From the NCBI RefSeq assembly GCF_016918545.1, contig NZ_JAFFQC010000013.1, positions 48,019 through 112,018 of the forward strand: a stretch of 64,000 nt of DNA, given 5' to 3'. Each line of letters begins with the position of its first letter. Position 1 is the stretch's first letter. Under the pieces are notes generated by a model. The model was not told the origin of the DNA and searched no databases. It worked only from the letters and a program-made list of their open reading frames with translations. Source of the DNA: Desulfobulbus alkaliphilus (GTDB lineage Bacteria; Desulfobacterota; Desulfobulbia; Desulfobulbales; Desulfobulbaceae). Made by a program: the position numbers and the translations under genes. Positions 36,209 through 45,931 of this stretch are shown here, in pieces.

Positions 36209-36258
36209 GCAAAATACCGCTGCCTTTTCTGTTCACAGGAAAGGCAGCGGTATTTTGC
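36209..36258. other. perfect 19-bp stem hairpin downstream of rplI
   Basis: GCAAAATACCGCTGCCTTT (36209-36227) pairs perfectly with AAAGGCAGCGGTATTTTGC (36240-36258) around a 12-base loop. No T-run follows on either strand, so it is not a textbook terminator. It could be an attenuator, processing site or binding site between rplI and dnaB. Confidence 0.85.
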
Positions 36259-36403
36259 GCGTGTCATTCAGGAACAGCGCAGGTATAGTGAAAGCCATGC
36301 AAACAGCAGGTCCCCCACCACCAATACCAATGTGCGCGATTACAGAACCTGAGACAACAGACAGGCACAAAACCCGTAATCAGGTACATACCAACTCCTA
36401 GCT

Positions 36404-37816
36404 ATGCACCCCTCTTCATCGCATCCGCCACCAGCGATCAAAATGCTTCCGCCACAGAATATCGAAGCGGAACAGGCAGTGCTTGGCACCATACTTCTTC
36501 AGGAAAAGGCCCTCCTGAAAATCGTTGAACTGCTGACACCGGGTGATTTTTACCGGGATGCCCACAAGACGATCTATGCGGCTATGCTGACATTGTTCGA
36601 AAAACGCGAACCGCATGATCTGATCACTGTCACCGGTCTGCTCAATGATCGCAACAAACTTGAGGAAATAGGCGGTGCAGCGTATTTGGCCTCCCTGACC
36701 GACATCATCCCTTTCACCGGGACACTGGTCCATCATGCCATTATTATTAGAAAAAAATCGATACTTCGTCGACTGATCAAGACCACTTCCGAAGTAGCCG
36801 CCCGTTGTTACGACACCCAGGATGATATCGAATCGCTGGTTGATGAAGCGGAGAAAAGTATTTTTGAAATCGCCCATTCAAACAAAAGGCAAGGATTTCA
36901 GCCCATGTCCGCCATTGTGCCCAAGGCCTTTGACCGGATCACCACGCTCTTCAACAGACCGGAACATATCACCGGTGTAGCCACCGGATATGATGACCTC
37001 GACCGGCTGACCGCCGGGTTGCAACCAGCTGAACTTATCATTCTCGCCGCCCGCCCATCCATGGGCAAGACCGCCTTGGCCATGAATCTGGTGCAGCATG
37101 CCGCGCTGATCAATAAAGTCCCGGTGGCGGTTTTCAGCCTGGAGATGTCCATGGAAGCCCTGGCCTTGCGGATGCTCTGCTCCGTTGGCCGGATCGATTC
37201 GCAGCGGATCCGCACCGGAAAACTCCACGACAATGACTGGCCGAAACTGACCCGGGCCACAGGTATGTTGACCGATGCGCCCATTTATATAGATGATACC
37301 GCCGGCCTGACAGTGCTGGAAATGCGGGCCAAAGCCAGACGACTCAAATCCGAATTCGATCTTGGCTTCATTGTGGTCGACTACCTGCAGCTCATGCAGG
37401 GAAAAGCCGACTCCGAAAACCGGACGCAGGAAATTTCCGACATTTCCCGTTCGCTCAAAGCTATGGCCAAGGAACTCGATGTCCCGGTTCTGGCCCTTTC
37501 CCAGCTCAACCGCAGCCTGGAAAACCGAACCGACAAACGCCCCCAACTCGCCGACCTGCGCGAATCCGGCGCTATTGAACAGGATGCTGATGTCATCATG
37601 TTTATTTATCGCGACGAAGTCTACAACAGAGGCGAGGAAAACCCCAACCGTGGTCTGGCGGAACTCATTGTCGGCAAACAGCGCAACGGGCCCACCGGCA
37701 TGATTAAGCTGACGTTCCTAGGCGAGTACACCACCTTTGAAAATCATACCAGTCGCACTCCCGCTGTTGAATATCTCCCTGAACAGGGCTTGACCGCGGA
37801 TATGGATTTCAACTGA
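36404..37816 (+). CDS. dnaB: replicative DNA helicase DnaB
   Basis: 470 residues. The N-terminal DnaG-binding domain starts [17 protein letters not shown]. The RecA-like helicase has Walker [46 protein letters not shown] and [13 protein letters not shown]. It unwinds DNA at the fork as a hexamer. No intein is present. The start at 36404 lacks a ribosome site; the ATG at 36443 is an alternative. Its place after rplI is conserved in many bacteria. Confidence 0.97.
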   Translation: MHPSSSHPPPAIKMLPPQNIEAEQAVLGTILLQEKALLKIVELLTPGDFYRDAHKTIYAAMLTLFEKREPHDLITVTGLLNDRNKLEEIGGAAYLASLTDIIPFTGTLVHHAIIIRKKSILRRLIKTTSEVAARCYDTQDDIESLVDEAEKSIFEIAHSNKRQGFQPMSAIVPKAFDRITTLFNRPEHITGVATGYDDLDRLTAGLQPAELIILAARPSMGKTALAMNLVQHAALINKVPVAVFSLEMSMEALALRMLCSVGRIDSQRIRTGKLHDNDWPKLTRATGMLTDAPIYIDDTAGLTVLEMRAKARRLKSEFDLGFIVVDYLQLMQGKADSENRTQEISDISRSLKAMAKELDVPVLALSQLNRSLENRTDKRPQLADLRESGAIEQDADVIMFIYRDEVYNRGEENPNRGLAELIVGKQRNGPTGMIKLTFLGEYTTFENHTSRTPAVEYLPEQGLTADMDFN

Positions 37817-37863
37817 ACACCTCCTGGCAGGTTCATCATCTTCCACCAACAGCACCTATCGTC

Positions 37864-40341
37864 ATGGGAACCAACGACAAGTACGAATACAAAGCGATTG
37901 AGCAGAAATGGCAGCAACGCTGGGCTCAGGAAAAAACTGACAGAGCAACACATCGCACGGGCGGAAAGAAATACTACGTTCTGGAAATGTTTCCGTATCC
38001 TTCCGGCAGAATCCATATGGGCCATGTCCGTAATTATTCCATAGGGGATGTCGTTGCTCGCTATAAACGCATGCAGGGGTTCAATGTTCTCCATCCCATG
38101 GGCTGGGATGCTTTTGGCCTGCCCGCTGAGAACGCTGCTATGCAACGGGGCATTCACCCCGCCTCCTGGACCGATGAAAACATCGATTATATGCGCAACC
38201 AGCTCAAGGCCATGGGGCTGAGTTATGACTGGGACCGGGAACTGGCCACCTGCCGGCCCGATTATTATCGTTGGGAACAGCAGCTTTTTCTCGAAATGCT
38301 GGAAAAAGGCCTGATCTACCGCAAGGAAACAGTCGTCAACTGGTGTGACGATTGCCGTACCGTCCTGGCCCGAGAGCAGGTGGTGGATGGTGTCTGCTGG
38401 CGCTGTGACCAGCTTGTCCAACCCAAAACCATGCACGGCTGGTTCTTTAAAATAACCGCCTATGCCGAGGAACTGCTGGCCGACCTTGACATCCTGACAG
38501 GCTGGCCGGAAAAAGTGGTCACCATGCAGCGCAATTGGATCGGGAAAAGCACCGGTCTGGCCTGCGACTTCAAGGTGGAGAACAGTACCGAAAGTATCAC
38601 CATCTTCACTACCCGGCCGGACACGATTTTCGGGGTGACGTTCATGTCCCTGGCTGTCGAGCATCCGCTCCTCAAGTCCTTAACCGCCGACACATCGCAG
38701 GAACAGGAGGTCAATGATTTTATTCGGGAAACCGTGCTGGCCAAACAGCGGGCAACCCCTGACCAGGAAACAGAAAAAATCGGCGTGTTCACCGGCCGCC
38801 ACTGTATCAACCCTTTTACCGGTGAACGTATACCGATCTATGCCGCCAACTTTGTCCTGATGGAATACGGCACCGGTGCGGTTATGGCCGTACCGGCCCA
38901 CGATCAGCGAGATTTCGAATTCGCCCGCGCTTACGGCCTGCCGGTGCGGGTTGTCGTTCAACCTCAGGACGAACAGCTCGATCCGGCCACCATGAGCATG
39001 GCCTGGGAAGGCCCGGGTATCCTGGCGGATTCAAGGCAATTTTCGGGAATGGACTCCACTGCGGCACAAGCGGCGATTATCGCCTTTGCCGAAGAAAAAA
39101 ATTTCGGGGGCCCCCACATCACCTACCGGCTCCGGGACTGGGGCATCTCCAGGCAGCGATACTGGGGCGCACCCATACCAGTTATTCACTGCGGGACCTG
39201 TGGTATTGTGCCTGTACCGAAAAACCAGCTTCCGGTTCTGCTTCCCGGCACGGACCGGCCCGATGGCGACCACCGCCCGCTCCATCAGCAGGAAAAATTC
39301 TTTATGGTCAGCTGTCCGCGCTGTGGAGAAATGGCCCGGCGTGAAACCGACACCATGGACACCTTTGTCGAGTCTTCCTGGTATTTTGTTCGCTACACTA
39401 ACCCCAGCCTGACCGACCACCCCATTGACGAAGAGGCCGCCCGATACTGGCTGCCGGTGGACCAGTATATCGGTGGGGTTGAGCACGCCATCCTCCATCT
39501 TCTGTATGCCCGCTTTTTCACTAAGATGCTCCGCGATCTCGGCTATCTCACCATTGATGAACCTTTCACCAATCTGCTGACCCAGGGCATGGTCATTAAA
39601 GATGGGGCCAAGATGTCAAAATCAAAGGGCAATGTGGTGGATCCCAACGATCTCATTGAGCGCTACGGTGCCGATACGGTCCGCCTTTTTTCCTTATTTG
39701 CCGCTCCTCCGGAACGTGATCTGGAATGGAATGCCCAAGGGGTTGAAGGGGCTTCACGTTTTCTCAACCGGGTCTACAGGCTGGTGCATCGGCATCTCGA
39801 CTGCTTTCAAAACGTCGAACCCATCGACAGAGCCGATCTCAACGATGCCTCGCGAAAACTGCATCGCAAAACCCACCAGACCATTCAGCGGGTCACGGAA
39901 AGCATTGAGTCCAATTTTCATTTTAATACCGCCATCTCCGCAATCATGGAACTGGTCAACCTCACCGTTACGCTTACCGGCGAACAGGAAGACATGCATC
40001 CGGCGGCACTGAAAAAAGCTCTGGAAACCATTCTTACCCTGTTGTTTCCCATGGTCCCCCATTTCTGTGAGGAACTGTGGGAGGCATCAGGCCACCGCCA
40101 CCTCCTCGGCAGTGCAGTCTGGCCCGACTACGACCGTGAAGCAGCTCGGGAAGAAGAGATTCTCATTGTTGTTCAGGTCAACGGCAAGGTGCGCGCCAGA
40201 CTTTCCGTACCCGCGGGCACCGATGACCAGGCCCTGCAGCAGGCAGCGCTGGCTGACCAGAAAATCAGCCAGCTGCTGGAAAATAAAAAGCCGAAAAAAA
40301 TCATTGTGGTTCAGGGGAAACTTGTTAATATCGTTGTCTAA
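37864..40341 (+). CDS. leuS: leucyl-tRNA synthetase
   Basis: 825 residues, normal. The HIGH motif is [19 protein letters not shown], and the CP1 editing domain contains [21 protein letters not shown] zinc-type insertion has [10 protein letters not shown] and [15 protein letters not shown] is in [15 protein letters not shown]. The anticodon-binding and C-terminal domains follow. It charges tRNA-Leu in the cytosol. It is 47 bp after dnaB and probably shares its transcript. Element copy 11 lies downstream. Confidence 0.98.
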   Translation: MGTNDKYEYKAIEQKWQQRWAQEKTDRATHRTGGKKYYVLEMFPYPSGRIHMGHVRNYSIGDVVARYKRMQGFNVLHPMGWDAFGLPAENAAMQRGIHPASWTDENIDYMRNQLKAMGLSYDWDRELATCRPDYYRWEQQLFLEMLEKGLIYRKETVVNWCDDCRTVLAREQVVDGVCWRCDQLVQPKTMHGWFFKITAYAEELLADLDILTGWPEKVVTMQRNWIGKSTGLACDFKVENSTESITIFTTRPDTIFGVTFMSLAVEHPLLKSLTADTSQEQEVNDFIRETVLAKQRATPDQETEKIGVFTGRHCINPFTGERIPIYAANFVLMEYGTGAVMAVPAHDQRDFEFARAYGLPVRVVVQPQDEQLDPATMSMAWEGPGILADSRQFSGMDSTAAQAAIIAFAEEKNFGGPHITYRLRDWGISRQRYWGAPIPVIHCGTCGIVPVPKNQLPVLLPGTDRPDGDHRPLHQQEKFFMVSCPRCGEMARRETDTMDTFVESSWYFVRYTNPSLTDHPIDEEAARYWLPVDQYIGGVEHAILHLLYARFFTKMLRDLGYLTIDEPFTNLLTQGMVIKDGAKMSKSKGNVVDPNDLIERYGADTVRLFSLFAAPPERDLEWNAQGVEGASRFLNRVYRLVHRHLDCFQNVEPIDRADLNDASRKLHRKTHQTIQRVTESIESNFHFNTAISAIMELVNLTVTLTGEQEDMHPAALKKALETILTLLFPMVPHFCEELWEASGHRHLLGSAVWPDYDREAAREEEILIVVQVNGKVRARLSVPAGTDDQALQQAALADQKISQLLENKKPKKIIVVQGKLVNIVV

Positions 40342-40402
40342 ATTTTATTCACGGCACCGGGACAAGCCAAAGACTGCCTGGCCCGGTCATTGAGGCTGGA
40401 TT

Positions 40403-40416
40403 GGGTCGAAAGACCC
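40403..40416. other. short GNRA-loop hairpin after leuS
   Basis: GGGTC (40403-40407) and GACCC (40412-40416) enclose a GAAA tetraloop. ACCGGG and CCCGGT a little upstream (about 40355-40387) can form another stem. No T-run follows. Confidence 0.4.
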
Positions 40417-40443
40417 GATCACGGGATACACAGGCCTCTTCGT

Positions 40444-40552
40444 CCTGAATCCGTGACGGCCCGACGCTTGTTTTGGTTATATTTTGCCGTAATCATCTTA
40501 TATTTGTAGCGGAATCCTTGACAACACCTTTCACCAGCCGCCTTTCGGGGCC
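40444..40552 (+). mobile_element. MITE-like element copy 11 (left half only)
   Basis: Starts CCTGAATCCGTGACGG and runs through the AT-rich half to CAGCCGCCTTTCGGGG, then diverges. The palindrome and right end are missing. It lies between leuS and lptE. Confidence 0.9.
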
Positions 40553-40616
40553 TTGGGGTCTTTTACTGACACCCGGTGCACGGTTACCGCCAGGGAACAA
40601 CCTATGTAGGAACACC

Positions 40617-41156
40617 ATGCTGAAAACTGAAAAAATCGGATTAGGTGTCGTTGTGCTTGTCGCCCTTTTTCTCGGAGGATGCGGCTATTATTTCCCCCAT
40701 ATTTACTCCGGCCCGGCTCGGACTATTTACGTGCCGAACTGGGAAAACCGGACCAGTAAGCTGGGACTCGACAACGATGTCTACCAGTCCCTGGCCCGGT
40801 GGTTCCAGAAATCCGAAGCCTTACAGCTGACCAGGGAGCGACAGGGAGCTGACATGATTCTGGCAGGTGAAATCACATCCATCGACCTCCCCAGCGTCTC
40901 CTGGGCAAATGTCTCCACCGCCACCGACATCAAGGTGAGCCTGTATGTCCGTTATGTTCTCAAGGACCTGCAAACCGGAGACATCCTCTGGGAAGTGCCG
41001 AGAAAACTGTATACAGAAGATTTCAGTGCACGCGTCATCAGCACCGCTGCTGAAGACGCAGCCCTTGAGAGAATCATTGAAGACATGGCGGAAGAAATAT
41101 ATATCGGCACCCTGAACCGGTTGAGAAAACAACCTTCGCAGGCAACCACCCCCTGA
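40617..41156 (+). CDS. lptE: LPS-assembly lipoprotein LptE
   Basis: 179 residues from ATG 40617; an in-frame extension to 40473 falls inside element copy 11 and is rejected. A lipoprotein signal ends LVALFLGGCGYYF, with the lipobox Cys after GG. The mature protein has the LptE/RlpB pattern: YVPNWENRTSKLGLDNDVYQ, GEITSIDLPSVSW, and VSLYVRYVLKDLQTGDILWE. It plugs the LptD barrel in the outer membrane and inserts LPS. The frequent leuS-lptE order in Gram-negatives supports the call. A terminator lies 195 bp after. Confidence 0.9.
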   Translation: MLKTEKIGLGVVVLVALFLGGCGYYFPHIYSGPARTIYVPNWENRTSKLGLDNDVYQSLARWFQKSEALQLTRERQGADMILAGEITSIDLPSVSWANVSTATDIKVSLYVRYVLKDLQTGDILWEVPRKLYTEDFSARVISTAAEDAALERIIEDMAEEIYIGTLNRLRKQPSQATTP

Positions 41157-41350
41157 CCGTTCTTCCTGCTGCATCGCGGGTAGAATCTCCATCCAGCAAC
41201 AAGGTCTTTTCATCTGGATCCAGGCGTGCCTTCAAATTGAACAGCAGGCAAGGAGTTCATACACCGAGGAGTGCATTTCACCCAGCAGTACATGTGCCTG
41301 CGCGACACCTGATCATCCGCTAGATACTGGCGAACGGCTCGCATCTTAAC

Positions 41351-41385
41351 GGGCACTGCAGACCCCTCTGCAGCGCCCTTTTTTT
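41351..41385 (+). terminator. Rho-independent terminator after lptE, just before dus
   Basis: GGGCACTGCAG (41351-41361) pairs with CTGCAGCGCCC (41368-41378) with one A-C mismatch, followed by seven T. It ends nine bases before the dus ATG, so dus would need a promoter upstream and read-through, or a start within the terminator. Confidence 0.88.
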
Positions 41386-41393
41386 CTCAAATT

Positions 41394-42359
41394 ATGACGA
41401 CACCCCTCCAATTCCAACCGCTGACCATCGGACCGCTTGTTCTGCCCACCCCCCTGATGCTCGCCCCTCTGGCCGGTTACACGGACCTTCCCTTTCGTCT
41501 ACTCTGCCGGGAACACGGCGCTGCTCTCTGTTGCTCTGAAATGATCAGTTGCCATGGCCTCGTCTACGGCCAGAGGAATACCCTGGCCCTCCTCCATTCA
41601 GTCCACGAAGAACGCCCGCTGGCGATCCAGCTTTTTGGGGCCGACCCGGACCACATGGGTCAGGCCGCAAGCCTGATTTCCTCACGGCCCATTGACCTCA
41701 TTGATCTCAACATGGGATGCCCGGTACGAAAAGTTGTCAAAAAAGGCAGCGGCGCGGCCTTGATGAAAGATCCGCGACGGGCAGCGGCAATCATCAGCGC
41801 GGTGCGCGCCAACACCAGGTTGCCGGTGACCGTGAAATTCCGCAGCGGCTGGAGTGAAGACACTATAAATGCCCCACAATTCGCGCGGATGGCCGAAAAT
41901 GCAGGAGCCGCTGCGATCACCATCCATGCCCGTACCTGGGCACAGGGGTTTGGCGGTCAAGCTGACTGGCAGGTCATTCGCGCTGTGAAAGAGGCGGTCA
42001 CTATTCCGGTTATCGGCAACGGTGATGTTCTCACCTATGGACAGGGGCTGGACATGATGGCGGCCACAGGCTGTGACGCGGTTATGGTGGGGCGGGGAGC
42101 CCTCGGCAACCCCTGGGTTTTTTCGCCACAGGGGCAGCCGGCAACCCTGACCGGACGATTACCCGTTATCATGCGCTACCTGGCCCTGTCCGGCCGCTAT
42201 TTGAACAGAGAAGCGCTTCTCTTCCGGATCAAGAATCATACCTCCAGATTCCTGAACGGTCTGACCGGAGCAGCCAGGATCCGCGCAGCCATCCACCAGG
42301 CGGCAAGCCCGGATGAAATCGTCACCCTGCTGCACCGTTATCAAGACCTGGAGCGGTGA
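41394..42359 (+). CDS. dus: tRNA-dihydrouridine synthase (Dus family)
   Basis: 321 residues, a TIM barrel plus a small helical domain. Motifs: PLMLAPLAGYTDLPFRLLC, DLIDLNMGCPVRKVVKKGSG (catalytic Cys), HARTWAQGFGGQADW and GRGALGNPWVF. It reduces uridine to dihydrouridine in tRNA D-loops using FMN and NADPH. The DusB-like sequence is the nearest subgroup, but I do not assign the position modified. No ribosome site is visible after the terminator, so leaderless or reinitiated translation is possible. Confidence 0.95.
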   Translation: MTTPLQFQPLTIGPLVLPTPLMLAPLAGYTDLPFRLLCREHGAALCCSEMISCHGLVYGQRNTLALLHSVHEERPLAIQLFGADPDHMGQAASLISSRPIDLIDLNMGCPVRKVVKKGSGAALMKDPRRAAAIISAVRANTRLPVTVKFRSGWSEDTINAPQFARMAENAGAAAITIHARTWAQGFGGQADWQVIRAVKEAVTIPVIGNGDVLTYGQGLDMMAATGCDAVMVGRGALGNPWVFSPQGQPATLTGRLPVIMRYLALSGRYLNREALLFRIKNHTSRFLNGLTGAARIRAAIHQAASPDEIVTLLHRYQDLER

Positions 42360-42428
42360 GCGTTTGCAAGCAGGCTCCGCAGAGCGGTGGGTGCAGGCGT
42401 ATCAGGAAAAATTTTCTCCAATCATAAA

Positions 42429-42465
42429 CCTGAATCCGTGACGTCTGAACGTGCACGGATCCAGG
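42429..42465 (+). mobile_element. MITE-like element copy 12 (37-bp miniature, ends only)
   Basis: CCTGAATCCGTGACGTCTG runs straight into CGTGCACGGATCCAGG. Both ends are present with no interior. Flanks do not match. It lies 19 bp before copy 13. Confidence 0.85.
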
Positions 42466-42483
42466 TTGGGAACCTGGCAGAGT

Positions 42484-42702
42484 CCTGGATCCGTGAGCGT
42501 TTGTCCGTGCGTCAACTTTGTTGTCCGTGGCCGTTCGATTAAAGTAAACTTTATCGGACGGTTACGGGCAATGAAGATGGCGTGCGGACGAACGCCCCGA
42601 AGGGCGGCGGGTGACGACTTGTTGCAAAGGAAATCGCCGCATTGACAACCTGTTTACAGTAAAATGTACTCCAAACAAGACTCCAGCCGTCACGGATTCA
42701 GG
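42484..42702 (-). mobile_element. MITE-like element copy 13 (full length, 219 bp)
   Basis: Starts CCTGGATCCGTGAGCG and ends GTCACGGATTCAGG, with the perfect duplication agagt (42479-42483 and 42703-42707). Copies 12 and 13 fill most of the 393-bp gap between the convergent dus and Sel1 genes. Confidence 0.96.
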
Positions 42703-42752
42703 AGAGTACCTACGGACAACCCGGGGTTGCGCAGGATATGCCTGAGTGTCAT

Positions 42753-43535
42753 TCATGGTTGACCCATTGCCGGTCTCTCACCCGGATCACTTTCCAGCTG
42801 CTCAATCCTCCGGTACAGGTCAACGGCAATTGCCTGGGCCTGATTCAACTCATCCCAGCTCATCGTGAGCATGAGATTGTTACGATACATGGCTGCAATG
42901 GTGTTGCCCCGGCTTGCCGCCAGTGAATACCAGGCATAGCCGCGAGCCCTGTCGGTGGCGGTACCTGTACCGGTTGCATGCATCAGACCGGCATTGGCCT
43001 GGGCCAGGACATCACCTCGCAAGGCTGCCTGTTCATAAAGTTCAAGGGCCTTCTGGTAGTCCCGTTCCCCTCCCAGCCCGTTGTAGAGGATGTAGGCAAG
43101 ATCGTTTTTCGCGCCCACATGCCCCTGTTCCGCGGCCAGACCCAACCATTTTTTGGCCTCAATATAATTTTGCGGTACATACGTTCCCCTGAGATACGAA
43201 CCACCGATAATATTGAGGGCTTCCGGTGACGTCCTGCCCTGCTCCGCAGCCTTCAGCAACCATTTGAAAGCGTTCCTCCGATCCGGATCACCTCCTTGTC
43301 CCCGATACAGCATGCCGCCGACGATGAATTGCGCCTCGGCATCACCCCGTTCCGCGGCTTGACGATACAGGCGAAGAGCCCGGGCGTGATTGAGCGGTTT
43401 TCCTCCGACCCCATAGTAATACCTATACCCCTCAACCGTCAAACGCAGTGCGGTCTCGTCGATCTCCTGACCATGACCGATGGCACAGGTCGCCAGGAAG
43501 CAGAAAAAGATCAACAGACGTTTCAACCTTTGCAT
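42753..43535 (-). CDS. secreted Sel1-repeat (TPR-like) protein
   Basis: 260 residues from ATG 43535; the longer frame to 43568 would disrupt the signal. A signal peptide reads MQRLKRLLIFFCFLATCAIG. About five Sel1 repeats follow, with the usual A..LY..AA..GD..AQ pattern (ARALRLYRQAAERGDAEAQF, AFKWLLKAAEQGRTSPEAL, AKKWLGLAAEQGHVGAKNDL, ALELYEQAALRGDVLAQANA). Such proteins act as periplasmic scaffolds. Function and partners are not visible. It is convergent with dus and follows the VWA gene with a miniature element upstream. Confidence 0.88.
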   Translation of the reverse strand: MQRLKRLLIFFCFLATCAIGHGQEIDETALRLTVEGYRYYYGVGGKPLNHARALRLYRQAAERGDAEAQFIVGGMLYRGQGGDPDRRNAFKWLLKAAEQGRTSPEALNIIGGSYLRGTYVPQNYIEAKKWLGLAAEQGHVGAKNDLAYILYNGLGGERDYQKALELYEQAALRGDVLAQANAGLMHATGTGTATDRARGYAWYSLAASRGNTIAAMYRNNLMLTMSWDELNQAQAIAVDLYRRIEQLESDPGERPAMGQP

Positions 43536-43593
43536 GGGACTCTTCGCAGAAAGATTCAGGGGCAGCATGGTAGATCACCCAGGTATACCGCCA

Positions 43594-43634
43594 CCTGAGT
43601 CCGTGACGCACAAACAAACGCTCACGGATCCAGG
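43594..43634 (+). mobile_element. MITE-like element copy 14 (41-bp miniature, ends only)
   Basis: CCTGAGTCCGTGACGC joins CAAACGCTCACGGATCCAGG with no interior. Flanks cgcca and cccca match at 4 of 5 bases. It lies between the VWA gene and the Sel1 gene. Confidence 0.88.
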
Positions 43635-43654
43635 CCCCAGGGATTGGTTATGAT

Positions 43655-45931
43655 TCAAGTGGTCAAGGTCCGGTAAATTTCCGGCATCCGGGCCGGCAGG
43701 CGGCTGATTTCATCAACAAAGATATAATTGACCGCCCCATACATATGGGCCATGTACTCATGGGCCGTGCGATCGATGGTAATGCAGAAGGGATGGACGC
43801 CTCTGGCTTTCGCTTCCAACAGAGCATGTCTGGTGTCCTCAATGGCATATTCTCCCTTGTACTCATCATAATCCTCCGGCTTGCCGTCAGACAGGACGAT
43901 CAACAACCGTATCTTTGCCTCGACATCGGCAAACACCGAGGTCATGTGACGGATGGCGGGAGCCATACGGGTGTACTCCCTTGGCCCCATGGCACCAATC
44001 CGCTGGCGGACCTGCGGAGAATATCTCTCATCAAGACGCTTGACAGGATAGACTTCACAGCGCAGTCTTCGCATGCCTGAAAATCCATAAATGCCATACC
44101 GATCGTTGAGAGGTTCCATGGCCTCGCAGATCAGGACCAGAGCCTCCTTGATGGCCTGCCCAACCCAGCCGGACGTGGAGTTGGACATATCAACCAGAAA
44201 ATAGACGGCGATATCCCGCTGATCTCGTGCCAAACGAATAAAAAGGCGGTCCGATGAAGGTCGTCCGGCCCGCATATCAGCAAGCGATTCCACCAGAGCG
44301 TCAAAATCGATGTCGCTCCCTTCCCGTTGTCTACGGACAAACCGTTCACTGGTTCGCATCATTTCAAACTGGTGCCGCAATCTGCGGATCTGTCCCCGGT
44401 ACTGGTGCAGAGTCTGCTCAATGAATGTATTCTGCACCTGCGGAATTTCCTTTTCCTTAACCACGCACCAATTTTTCCGAAACCCCTTGCGACGGTAATC
44501 CCATTCATCATAGACCGCCGGACCCATGCTTTCCTGGCCTGCATCGGCCTCTGTGGCCTGACGGAGAGCAAACCCATGTCCTGCCCGGCCAACAGCACTG
44601 GAGATGTACTCCTCCGGCATGGTGCCGAGGTCGCGACGGATCTCAGCAGCCAGTTGGGCCAATTCCTCATTGAGGAGAATATCTTCATTATCAATCCGCA
44701 GCGAAGGTGCAGGTGGCGCCTGGCGCTGCGCTTGCTTGTCGGTGTCGACAATCAGGGCAAGATCCTGTCCCTGCTGACTGCTCTGGTTTTGCCCGCCCTC
44801 TGGCTCTTCCGCATCTGCCGGCACCATTGCTCTATGATGCTCAATATGGGCGGTCAACGCTTTGATGAACCTGTTTTCCCGTTCCTGCCGCTGCCTGATC
44901 AGGGCGAGCCAGGCGTCCTGCAAGCGGAGGGTTCCCTGGAAAACAAGCGGGGTGGTTCCGGTCCAGTCATTCTCGTCCTCAAGCTGCGGTATCAACTCTT
45001 TGACCGCCTCAATGCTGTCCTGATTATCCGCATCCCGGCTCTGAGAGTGGCGGACCAGGTCCACAGCCCGATCAACAACCCGGTCGGTTCCTCGAATGGG
45101 CCAGTTGTCCCGCAGCAACCCCCTTTGCAGGAGATCCAGCAGGCTCACGGCCTCTGCCGCATCTTCCGCCAGCGGCAACCTGGGCAGCAGAGCTGCCGCT
45201 TCACGCATCAATCCCGGCAGTTCGTCGGCGAGGAAGGTCAGCATCCGCCCGGTTTCAAAAAAATGATACAGACTCCGGGCACGAGACGGGCAGGAAAAAC
45301 TGGAAAAAAACTGTTCCAAAGGGTGTGTCAGTGCATCGCCCGCCGGTACAGTGGGAGGAGCAGTCAAAGTGCCCATGACCGTGGAAGCCCACTGAAAGGA
45401 AACCGTCAACTTGTAGAGGAGAAAATTTTGCTCATTATCGACAAACAGGTCGAGCACATCGGGCACAAAGATACATTCCGTATCGGTGGCGGCAAGGGAG
45501 GCGGCAACGAGGGGCATCTCACGACCGGCCAGACCGTTGACATAAGGCTGCAATCGGGAAAAGACATCAACGGCACGTAATCCGCCCTGACCACGCATTT
45601 GGCGGAAAAAATGTTGTTCAACGTCAGCCATGAACAGCTGTGCTCCGCGCAACCCCCCGGTTTCGTATCGGTCAAGCAGCGTATGGACCCACAGGGACAA
45701 TTCTCCGGTGTCGAGATGACGGAGCGCGGGGCCGACAGCGGCCAGATAGGCGAAGCAAAGGGAATGCGACACCGGCCAGATTGCGGGAACCTGGGCGAGA
45801 ATGTCATCGACTTGATCGTCCTGGCCGGCGCTAAGGCTGGCGAGAGCTTCCTCCACATCCCACTCGTTGGGCAAACTCGGTGCCACGAGCTGATAAAATC
45901 GAGTTTTTAGCTCCTCGTGATCCATGGGCAT
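43655..45931 (-). CDS. VWA-domain protein, CbbO/NorD-like
   Basis: 758 residues. A long helical N-terminal part (about 1-540) precedes a C-terminal von Willebrand A domain (about 560-750). The MIDAS motif is VDMSNSTSG, with later residues GPREYTRMAPAIRH and LLIVLSDGKPEDYDEY. CbbO and NorD proteins pair with MoxR AAA+ partners to activate or load metal into target enzymes (Rubisco, NO reductase). The ATG overlaps the stop of the MoxR gene by one base (TAATG), so they form a coupled pair. Neither Rubisco nor norB/C genes are near, so the client is unknown. Confidence 0.88.
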   Translation of the reverse strand: MPMDHEELKTRFYQLVAPSLPNEWDVEEALASLSAGQDDQVDDILAQVPAIWPVSHSLCFAYLAAVGPALRHLDTGELSLWVHTLLDRYETGGLRGAQLFMADVEQHFFRQMRGQGGLRAVDVFSRLQPYVNGLAGREMPLVAASLAATDTECIFVPDVLDLFVDNEQNFLLYKLTVSFQWASTVMGTLTAPPTVPAGDALTHPLEQFFSSFSCPSRARSLYHFFETGRMLTFLADELPGLMREAAALLPRLPLAEDAAEAVSLLDLLQRGLLRDNWPIRGTDRVVDRAVDLVRHSQSRDADNQDSIEAVKELIPQLEDENDWTGTTPLVFQGTLRLQDAWLALIRQRQERENRFIKALTAHIEHHRAMVPADAEEPEGGQNQSSQQGQDLALIVDTDKQAQRQAPPAPSLRIDNEDILLNEELAQLAAEIRRDLGTMPEEYISSAVGRAGHGFALRQATEADAGQESMGPAVYDEWDYRRKGFRKNWCVVKEKEIPQVQNTFIEQTLHQYRGQIRRLRHQFEMMRTSERFVRRQREGSDIDFDALVESLADMRAGRPSSDRLFIRLARDQRDIAVYFLVDMSNSTSGWVGQAIKEALVLICEAMEPLNDRYGIYGFSGMRRLRCEVYPVKRLDERYSPQVRQRIGAMGPREYTRMAPAIRHMTSVFADVEAKIRLLIVLSDGKPEDYDEYKGEYAIEDTRHALLEAKARGVHPFCITIDRTAHEYMAHMYGAVNYIFVDEISRLPARMPEIYRTLTT

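Noticed and set aside
40473..40616. Longer N-terminus of LptE starting at 40473
   Set aside because: This sequence is element copy 11, and the lipoprotein signal starts at 40617.
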